Assembly: GCA_025210575.1 (NCBI GenBank)
Contig: JAOARK010000279.1
Span: 1 to 5,765 of the forward strand
DNA: 5,765 bases
Direction of reading: 5' to 3'
From: Schleiferiaceae bacterium
Lineage (GTDB): Bacteria > Bacteroidota > Bacteroidia > Flavobacteriales > Schleiferiaceae
Shown here: positions 1-4,887 of the stretch, in pieces
Layout of the letters: each line of letters opens with the position of its first letter
How positions within the stretch are numbered: the stretch's first letter is position 1
Notes under the pieces: generated by a model
What the model was told of the DNA's origin: nothing
The model's database searches: none
The model's input: the letters and a program-made list of their open reading frames with translations, nothing else
Translations under genes and position numbers: made by a program

Positions 1-845
1 TACTCACCCATTTCTGGACTCCAAAATGCCGACTCTGGTTTAACAGATTGTTGGCCAAAGCTCTCTGCAGATGGATAAGCATAAGCATAGAATACAGGCA
101 ATGGAGAATCGTTAGAGCCTAACCAAAACCCTGCGCTGCTAACTTCTTTTGAGTAAGCCTCTTGCATTACTTCTAAAGGCATATTAGGCATTCCTCCAGG
201 GTGCAATGGAGCATCTTTACCTGAGAAACGTGTAACTGCTAGATCGAAAGCACCCCAGAATAAATGAACCGGACTTACCTTACCTGTAAATCCACTTCTG
301 AATTTTTGGAAGACTTCATTTACCTTCATCATTGCCTTCCACATAGAGTACGCAGTTTCTGGATGATATGATTTATTAGTGGTGTTCTGCGAAAATGGAA
401 TAGCGGGGTCAACCTCATTTGGGCTTGCGTGTATTTTTACATTAATACCCAATTCAACAAGCTTTTCTCTAAGTTCTTGATAGAAGTCAGCCACTGTTCT
501 CGCTTTCAAATCAATGGTAGCTTGGCCGGCATTAGAACAAGTAATGAATAACTTGTGTTCTATAAAATCAAAGTCAAATTGAATAATTCGCCCTTCGTAA
601 GGAATTGCTTGAGTAGAATACCCTTTGGCTGTAATATATAGTGTTGCATGCCATGAATGGTTTTGCCAAGGCATGGTTCGAAGTCTAATTTTTCCAACAA
701 TTTGCAACCAGTGATGTAATGTTTCTAAGGTGTCTTTGTATTCTGAAAATTGCAGATCGGGCCAAAGATTATTCGTTTTCATTTGTTTCAATTTGATTCT
801 TGAATAAGGTATGGATAAGTCGCCAAAATCTTCATCTCCTTTCAT
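1..845 (-). CDS. DUF5996 family protein, C-terminus cut by window edge
   Basis: This frame is open from the ATG at 845-843 to the left edge and gives 281 residues; from memory the family is about 300 residues, so only a short C-terminal piece is missing. It matches the DUF5996 (Ava_C0101-like) pattern along its whole length. It has a WPDL start with KDTLETLH (residues 28-44), IVGKIRL then NHSWHATLYITAKG (49-75), HLFWGAFDLAVTRFSG (194-209), HPGG (215-218), EVSSAGFW (234-241) and FYAYAYP (252-258). There is no signal peptide or membrane segment, so it is probably cytoplasmic. The biochemical function of the family is unknown; conserved His and Trp residues could suggest a small-molecule or catalytic site, but that is inference. 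The start is uncertain: residues 1-21 do not look like the family, and Met22 (ATG at 782-780), just before the conserved WPDL, is a credible alternative. Neither start has a Shine-Dalgarno. It diverges from the PAS gene. Confidence 0.85.
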   Translation of the reverse strand, partial: MKGDEDFGDLSIPYSRIKLKQMKTNNLWPDLQFSEYKDTLETLHHWLQIVGKIRLRTMPWQNHSWHATLYITAKGYSTQAIPYEGRIIQFDFDFIEHKLFITCSNAGQATIDLKARTVADFYQELREKLVELGINVKIHASPNEVDPAIPFSQNTTNKSYHPETAYSMWKAMMKVNEVFQKFRSGFTGKVSPVHLFWGAFDLAVTRFSGKDAPLHPGGMPNMPLEVMQEAYSKEVSSAGFWLGSNDSPLPVFYAYAYPSAESFGQQSVKPESAFWSPEMGE

Positions 846-847
846 GT

Positions 848-880
848 TTTGGCAATTCAGAAATTGAAATCGTACATTTA
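848..880 (+). promoter_or_regulatory. Putative Bacteroidota-type promoter for the PAS/MBL unit
   Basis: TTTG at 848-851 and TACATTTA at 873-880 are 21 bp apart. This fits the Bacteroidota primary sigma consensus (TTTG, about 19-21 bp, TAnnTTTG) except for the last base of the -7 box. Transcription would begin near 887, giving a leader of about 15 nt before the ATG at 902. It sits in the divergent spacer, directly upstream of the longer possible start of the DUF5996 gene. This is pattern matching only; such AT-rich motifs also occur by chance. Confidence 0.45.
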
Positions 881-901
881 TAACAACAAGAACTAATCAC
901 C

Positions 902-1297
902 ATGTCTCAGCACCCCCTAGAATTAATCCTGGCAAGACAATTTGCAGATTCAATGAATATGGCTGTTTTTCTGGTAGATCCAGAGGGAAACTTGCTGTTC
1001 TATAATGAAGCGGCTGAAGACATATTGGGTATTCGCTACAGTGAGACGGGCGCAATGCCTGTTGATGAATGGGCTACAGTTTTTAAGCCGACTGATGAAC
1101 ATGGTGAACCTCTTCCACCTGAAGGATTACCTCTTGTAAAAACGCTTTCTCATCGAAAACCAGCTCATGGCTCGCTATACATCGCTAATAAATTAGGACA
1201 TAAATTCAGTATTACGGTTACGTCATACCCCATTGAAGGAAAGCCAGACCGTTATTTGGGTGCCATGGCTCTATTTTGGAAAACAGAGGTGCTATGA
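902..1297 (+). CDS. Small stand-alone PAS domain protein
   Basis: The 131-residue protein is essentially one PAS domain with no output domain, signal peptide or membrane segment. The PAS core is visible. Residues 20-43 form the first strands and helix (MAVFLVDPEGNLLFYNEAAE, then ILG). TDEHGEPLPPEGLPL at 64-78 is the polar loop common in PAS sensors. The last strands are ITVTSYPI (104-111) and GAMALFWK (120-127). PAS domains bind small ligands or cofactors, or mediate protein contacts. No heme- or flavin-binding signature can be recognised, so the signal is unknown. The stop codon overlaps the start of the MBL hydrolase gene by 4 bp (ATGA), so the two are probably co-translated and may work as a pair. 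From memory, close look-alikes in other phyla have the same N-terminal pattern (HPxELILxRQ) and FW ending. The ATG at 902 has no Shine-Dalgarno but has A-rich upstream sequence, normal for this phylum. Confidence 0.88.
   Translation: MSQHPLELILARQFADSMNMAVFLVDPEGNLLFYNEAAEDILGIRYSETGAMPVDEWATVFKPTDEHGEPLPPEGLPLVKTLSHRKPAHGSLYIANKLGHKFSITVTSYPIEGKPDRYLGAMALFWKTEVL
1285..1291 (+). promoter_or_regulatory. Ribosome binding site that decides the MBL gene start
   Basis: AGAGGTG lies just upstream of the ATG at 1294 and contains GAGGTG, six bases complementary to the anti-Shine-Dalgarno. It is the only recognisable Shine-Dalgarno in the window and lies inside the end of the PAS gene. It favours the ATG at 1294 over the in-frame TTG at 1276, in agreement with the family N-terminus (MKVEVWGCRGS). 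Confidence 0.55.
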
Positions 1298-2127
1298 AAG
1301 TTGAAGTTTGGGGATGTAGAGGTTCTTTGCCATCACCTGGCCCAGAGAAGAATAAATACGGAGGAAATACTTCATGCGTAGAGATCTCCGAAGGTGATAC
1401 CACGATTATTCTTGATGGTGGCTCTGGAATTCAAAGATTAGGTGAGAAAATAGGATTTGAGCACAAGGAGGTGCATATTTTGCTAACTCACCTGCATATA
1501 GATCATACCATGGGTTTAGGTTTTTTTCTACCCCTTTATAGTCCAAAAGTTACCGTTCATTTATATGGGCCTGCGGGAAGTACACAAACTTTGACCGAAA
1601 GATTAAGGCGTTATTTTTCTCCTCCCTTGTTTCCAGTAAGGCTCAGCGAATTGCCAAATCACCCTATTATTCATGAAGTGCATAAAAGTGAATTCAATAT
1701 TGGTTCGCTTTCAATTTCTACGCAGTACGTTTGTCACCCTAGTGCAACAGTGGGGTATCGTATATCAAATGGCGAAAAGGTTTTCTGTTATATACCCGAT
1801 CATGAATTGCAAGTTGGAGCCTGTAATTTTCCAAATGAACCAGAATGGACCAGTGGATACAACTTAGCGTTAAATGCGGATCTGTTATTTCATGATGCAC
1901 AATATCAAAATGCTGAATGTTGTGACAGAATAGGATGGGGGCATAGCTCCTTTAAGGAAGCGATGCAATTTGCAGAAATGTGCAACGTAAAGAAATTGGC
2001 ATTCTTCCACCATGACCCGCATAGAACGGATGATCAGTTAGAATCTATTCTTGGTGAGTTAAAAGGAACCGAAAACACAAATGTGGAAACAGAGATGTGT
2101 GCTGAAGGTTCGGTTTACCAACTTTAA
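1294..2127 (+). CDS. MBL-fold metallo-hydrolase (RNase Z/PhnP-like superfamily)
   Basis: The 277-residue metallo-beta-lactamase-fold hydrolase opens with the family signature MKVEVWGCRGSLPSPGPE, then YGGNTSC (22-28) and ILDGGSGI (39-46). The dinuclear metal site is complete. THLHIDH (65-71) supplies H66, H68, D70 and H71, and H148 (CHPS) follows. D169 (YIPDHE) is the likely bridging aspartate, and H239 or H240 (FFHHDPH) the last ligand. HDAQY (200-204) and GWGHSS (214-219) are typical of this subgroup. RNase Z-type enzymes, PhnP and class II cyclic-nucleotide phosphodiesterases share this arrangement, so a phosphodiester substrate is plausible, but the reaction cannot be read from the sequence. 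There is no signal peptide, so it is probably cytoplasmic. It overlaps the PAS gene by 4 bp; an in-frame TTG at 1276 is rejected as the start because of the family N-terminus and the Shine-Dalgarno at 1285. Its stop lies 1 bp from the convergent glycosylase gene. Confidence 0.9.
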   Translation: MKVEVWGCRGSLPSPGPEKNKYGGNTSCVEISEGDTTIILDGGSGIQRLGEKIGFEHKEVHILLTHLHIDHTMGLGFFLPLYSPKVTVHLYGPAGSTQTLTERLRRYFSPPLFPVRLSELPNHPIIHEVHKSEFNIGSLSISTQYVCHPSATVGYRISNGEKVFCYIPDHELQVGACNFPNEPEWTSGYNLALNADLLFHDAQYQNAECCDRIGWGHSSFKEAMQFAEMCNVKKLAFFHHDPHRTDDQLESILGELKGTENTNVETEMCAEGSVYQL

Positions 2128-2128
2128 T

Positions 2129-2707
2129 TCAAGCGAGAATTTTCTTTGTTAAAGACTGTAATTTTGGAATGACCTCCTTTTTAAACCAAGGGTTTTTAGA
2201 CATCCAAATATTGTTTCTTGGAGAGGGGTGAGGAAGGACAAAGTACTTTGGGAGGTAATCCAAATAACTTTCAACGGTATGAGTCAAAGAACCCATTAAT
2301 TTTGATTTGAGGTAATATTTCTGCGCATAGCTCCCGATTAGAAGCGTAAGTTCAACATTTGAAAGCGTAGAAATAATTTCATTGTGCCATAGGGGAGCAC
2401 ATTCTGGTCGTGGTGGTAAATCGCCAGACTTTCCCTTTCCAGGATAGCAAAATCCCATAGGTACGATGGCGAATAAATCAGGTTCATAAAATTCCTTTGA
2501 ACTTACACCTAACCATTTCCGCAAATTCACTCCCGAAGGGTCATCCCATGGTACCCCACTTCTATGAACCGCAAGTCCAGGTGCCTGACCAATAATCACA
2601 ATTTTACTTCTTCTAGAAAAACTAACAACTGGCTTGGGCCCAAGCTCTAGATGAGTTGAGCAAACAATGCATTGTTTGATTTTTCCTTTTAGATTTTCTG
2701 AATTCAA
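2129..2707 (-). CDS. Uracil-DNA glycosylase superfamily protein, TTG start
   Basis: The 192-residue protein is of the uracil-DNA glycosylase superfamily, closest to families 4/5 and UDG-like proteins. Such enzymes remove damaged bases, classically uracil, to start base excision repair. Motif A is GQAPG (40-44), followed by HRSGVPWDDPSG (48-59); the central block is PMGFCYPGKGKSGDLPPRPEC (83-103), read in two parts; the final motif is HPSPRN (160-165). Cys13, Cys16, Cys87 and Cys103 match the CX2C...CX15C spacing of the [4Fe-4S] cluster in family 4 enzymes. Motif A lacks the family 4 Glu (GEAPG), so activity and base preference are uncertain. The start must be TTG at 2707-2705: an in-frame stop lies at 2725-2723 and the first internal ATG (Met84) is beyond motif A. 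The TTG overlaps the TGA of the upstream outer-membrane gene (TTGA), suggesting termination-reinitiation. It is the last gene of a three-gene operon. Confidence 0.87.
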   Translation of the reverse strand: MNSENLKGKIKQCIVCSTHLELGPKPVVSFSRRSKIVIIGQAPGLAVHRSGVPWDDPSGVNLRKWLGVSSKEFYEPDLFAIVPMGFCYPGKGKSGDLPPRPECAPLWHNEIISTLSNVELTLLIGSYAQKYYLKSKLMGSLTHTVESYLDYLPKYFVLPHPSPRNNIWMSKNPWFKKEVIPKLQSLTKKILA

Positions 2708-3516
2708 AATTGAAACCCGAGTTTAATATAGGCACCATAGAACTGGCCATTAAAGATATTTTCTGTTTGCTCGGTTCTGAAGTACCAATAGCGGTAACCA
2801 GGAGATATGTAAAGCCATTTGTTAACCAAGTAATTGATGCTGATTAGTCCTTGGGCTGTAAGTTCTTTTTGATCACGAATGGGTCCATAATCAACATAAG
2901 TCATGATTTCCCATCGTTTAAAAGGTTTGTAAACAAAGTTTGCTGCTATAATGGGTTCTATCCAAAGAATGTCTCTATTACCAGAAATTGGGATGAATCC
3001 ACCAATTTTAGATTCTCCTTGAATATTAAAATAGATGAGTTTAGCACCTGCGAGAACGTTAATGTTGAATTTTGGTTTTTTCAAAACACGGTATCCCGCT
3101 AATGCTTCGCTCATTACAGTAGACAATCGGTAATTAACATCCTGCAGTAGTACATTTTTTGGAGTAAGTGCATCGCCTTCAAGAATAAAAGAGGTTGTAT
3201 TTAGGCTTGCAACCCATTTATTTCCTTGATAAACTCCGTTCAATAAAAAAGCAAATTTGAGCAGGTTGTTTATTTCTCGAAAGGATAGATCAACATCAAA
3301 TGTGAGTTGAGGTTCTGGAAGAGTACTAGGAACAGGAGGGCGTTCAAGTGATCCCTTTATATTGATAAACCAAAAGTATGGACCCAGCCTAAATTTCCAA
3401 TCGTCAAACTCTGATTTTGTTACTGCAACAGAATCTTGACTAAATCCATTAAGACTGACGCTGGTCAGAATAATCAAAAATAAAGACTTAAGCACTAGTG
3501 GAGCTAATCGAGTCAT
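2704..3516 (-). CDS. Outer-membrane beta-barrel protein of unknown function
   Basis: The 270-residue protein is probably exported. Residues 1-26 form a Sec signal peptide with a basic start, a hydrophobic core (LKSLFLIILTSVSLNG) and likely cleavage after FS, before Gln27. The mature part alternates polar and hydrophobic residues as beta-barrel strands do: WKFRLGPYFWF (40-50), FDVDLSF (73-79), FAFLLNGVYQG (88-98), WEIMTYVDYGP (202-212), WLYISPGYRYWYF (234-246) and a last strand, YGAYIKLGFQF (260-270). It ends in Phe, the usual BAM assembly signal. The PYFWF...G...DVDLSF pattern resembles a widespread family of uncharacterised outer-membrane proteins. Pore, enzyme or structural role cannot be decided. 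It overlaps the DUF3592 gene upstream (ATGA) and the glycosylase gene downstream (TTGA), so all three are probably translated from one message. The ATG at 3516-3514 is supported by the signal peptide. Confidence 0.85.
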   Translation of the reverse strand: MTRLAPLVLKSLFLIILTSVSLNGFSQDSVAVTKSEFDDWKFRLGPYFWFINIKGSLERPPVPSTLPEPQLTFDVDLSFREINNLLKFAFLLNGVYQGNKWVASLNTTSFILEGDALTPKNVLLQDVNYRLSTVMSEALAGYRVLKKPKFNINVLAGAKLIYFNIQGESKIGGFIPISGNRDILWIEPIIAANFVYKPFKRWEIMTYVDYGPIRDQKELTAQGLISINYLVNKWLYISPGYRYWYFRTEQTENIFNGQFYGAYIKLGFQF

Positions 3517-3941
3517 TTCCGTTTAAGAATGAAATAAGTGATTAACAATATAATTCCTAATACCCCAAAAATGATAGAACCAGGCTCTTTTCTCACTTCA
3601 ATGATGGAAGAGGAGGGGCGCAAAGGGTTATACTTTACGGGTACAATGCTTCCTAACTTGTAGGTAACCGTGTCTAATATGGTGTACGTAAAGTTTCCCA
3701 GTTTTCGTGAGGTGTAAAATTTGTTTTCTACTTGATACTGGTATAGGAAATAATTGTCGTAGAAGTAACTTTTTCCCGAAGGCATTTGCACTATTCGAGT
3801 GACCACCCTTGATTCTATTACTTTTCCTTGCGCTTCCTTCCATGTACCGTAAAACAGCAATGTTCCAATGTGAACAAGCCCTATCGTCAGAAAGACAGAA
3901 GATAGAATCAAAAGTAGCGCTAGGACAATTCTTTTCGACAT
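3513..3941 (-). CDS. DUF3592 domain membrane protein
   Basis: The 142-residue protein has the layout of DUF3592 proteins. One membrane helix (residues 5-30) is followed by a soluble beta-rich domain of about 85 residues and a second helix (121-139), with a basic KRK end. The domain starts with TWKEAQGKVIESRVV (33-47), has a Tyr-rich middle (YFYDNYFLYQYQVENKFYTS, 59-78) and ends with the family hallmark YKLGSIVPVKYNPLRPSSS (94-112). With two helices both termini are probably cytoplasmic and the domain outside the inner membrane; this is inferred from the positive charges at both ends. The family has no known biochemical function. It is the first gene of the operon with the outer-membrane protein and the glycosylase; its TGA overlaps the next ATG by 4 bp. 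The ATG at 3941-3939 has no Shine-Dalgarno. Its promoter must lie in the 61-bp spacer shared with the divergent SDR gene, where I found no convincing match for this strand. Confidence 0.85.
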   Translation of the reverse strand: MSKRIVLALLLILSSVFLTIGLVHIGTLLFYGTWKEAQGKVIESRVVTRIVQMPSGKSYFYDNYFLYQYQVENKFYTSRKLGNFTYTILDTVTYKLGSIVPVKYNPLRPSSSIIEVRKEPGSIIFGVLGIILLITYFILKRK

Positions 3942-3943
3942 TG

Positions 3944-3993
3944 TTCAGGTTGTGTAAGGGGAAAATACGAATTTAGAAAATCACAAACCTGAA
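3944..3993. repeat. Imperfect inverted repeat in a divergent intergenic spacer
   Basis: TTCAGGTTGTG (3944-3954) and the reverse complement of 3982-3993, TTCAGGTTTGTG, differ by one inserted T. The arms are 27 bp apart and fill most of the 61-bp spacer between the divergent DUF3592 operon and the SDR gene. The left arm is 2 bp from the DUF3592 start codon and the right arm 9 bp from the SDR start. It could be a pair of half-sites for a regulator acting on both genes, or chance. There is no T-run, so it is not a terminator. Confidence 0.4.
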
Positions 3994-4002
3994 TGATTAA
4001 CT

Positions 4003-4776
4003 ATGCCATACGCATTGATTACTGGTGGCTCCTCCGGAATAGGGTTGGCGATAGCTAAAGAGATGGCCTCTAGAAATTATAACCTAATCTTGGTAAGCAA
4101 CGACAATTCTGGGTTGCACATTGCTAGAGAATCGATTATAGATTTATTCGATGTTCAATGTGAAGTCTTTGCAATTGACTTAACTCTGTCGGATTCAGCA
4201 TATGAAATTCATGCATTCTGCAAAACTAAAGAGATTGATGTACTGGTGCTAAATGCTGGTATGTACTTTTTTGGTTTAGCTGTAGATCAGGATGTGAAGC
4301 AAATTGCCAAGATGGTTCAATTGCATGTACAAAGCCCATCTGAGTTGTCAAGTCTATTTGGTCAAGAAATGAAACAAAGAAGAAGTGGACACATTCTAAT
4401 AAACTCATCAATTTCTGCCTTTAAGTCCTTTCCAGGGATTGTGCACTATGGAAGCACTAAGAATTATCTAAGAGCTTTGGCAAGAAGTCTGCGTCTTGAA
4501 TTAAAGCCTTACAATGTTAATGTAAGTTGTCTGCTGCCGGGTGCTACAAATACTGGTCTTTACAATGCTGATCCCAAAACAATGGCACGTGCTTCAAAAT
4601 GGGGTTTCGTAATGACTCCAGAGAACGTTGCAAAAATTGCCGTCAATAAGATGTTGGCGAAAAAGGCCATGATCGTTCCTGGTTTACTGAACAAATTAAC
4701 TGCAGTTTTGCTTCCAATAATTCCTTATGGCTTGATCTATCTGATCAGAAAGCACTCTTCCATTTTAAAGGAGTAG
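4003..4776 (+). CDS. Short-chain dehydrogenase/reductase (classical SDR, DltE-like)
   Basis: The 257-residue NAD(P)-dependent oxidoreductase has the classical SDR length and Rossmann fold. The dinucleotide-binding glycine motif is TGGSSGIG (7-14), D59 (AIDL) sits where the adenine ring is held, and NAG is at 84-86. The catalytic residues are S136 (NSSIS), Y149 and K153 (YGSTK), with the standard 13-residue Ser-Tyr spacing; PG at 179-180 precedes the substrate lid. The Asn of the usual Asn-Ser-Tyr-Lys tetrad appears to be replaced by His108 (VQLHVQS). The C-terminal stretch 232-248 (LTAVLLPIIPYGLIYLI) is very hydrophobic, suggesting membrane attachment or a lipid-like substrate, as in other DltE-like (COG0300) SDRs; the substrate is unknown. 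It diverges from the DUF3592 operon across 61 bp and is followed after 111 bp by another SDR on the same strand. The ATG at 4003 directly precedes the first beta strand and glycine motif, so the start is secure. Confidence 0.92.
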   Translation: MPYALITGGSSGIGLAIAKEMASRNYNLILVSNDNSGLHIARESIIDLFDVQCEVFAIDLTLSDSAYEIHAFCKTKEIDVLVLNAGMYFFGLAVDQDVKQIAKMVQLHVQSPSELSSLFGQEMKQRRSGHILINSSISAFKSFPGIVHYGSTKNYLRALARSLRLELKPYNVNVSCLLPGATNTGLYNADPKTMARASKWGFVMTPENVAKIAVNKMLAKKAMIVPGLLNKLTAVLLPIIPYGLIYLIRKHSSILKE

Positions 4777-4887
4777 TTCATTTTGACCCATTAGACCATT
4801 CTTCTGAGCCGATTGTCCAAATACTTGGTAGACGCTTGATTCATCTTTGTGGTGTAATTAAGAAATAGTCAACTAAAAATAGAAATC

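Noticed and set aside
1276..1293. In-frame TTG at 1276 as start of the MBL gene
   Set aside because: The six extra residues do not fit the family N-terminus, and AGAGGTG at 1285 points to the ATG at 1294.
1260..1300. PAS and MBL as one gene split by a frameshift
   Set aside because: The PAS protein ends at its natural domain end (GAMALFWK) and the MBL protein starts exactly at its family start with its own Shine-Dalgarno, so they read as two complete genes.
1218..1403. 61-residue open frame on the minus strand
   Set aside because: It lies antisense across the PAS/MBL junction with no recognisable domain; a shadow of real genes.
1673..1867. 64-residue open frame, plus strand, inside the MBL gene
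   Set aside because: It is a different frame of a well-conserved gene, with no motif of its own.
2142..2156. Small hairpin TCTTTGTTAAAGA as a terminator for the convergent genes
   Set aside because: A 5-bp AT-rich stem inside the glycosylase coding end with no T-run is too weak to call.
2851..3102. 83-residue open frame antisense to the barrel gene
   Set aside because: The barrel gene has a signal peptide and strand pattern; this frame shows neither.
3628..3843. 71-residue open frame in another frame of the DUF3592 gene
   Set aside because: Basic, low-information sequence; the DUF3592 frame carries the family motif.
4226..4411. 61-residue open frame antisense to the first SDR gene
   Set aside because: It lies entirely within a clear SDR coding region and has no domain.
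4777..4887. Promoter or terminator in the spacer between the two SDR genes
   Set aside because: CCAA/TTGG at 4817-4828 is a 4-bp stem without a T-run, and TTTG at 4846-4849 has no -7 partner at the right distance; nothing callable.
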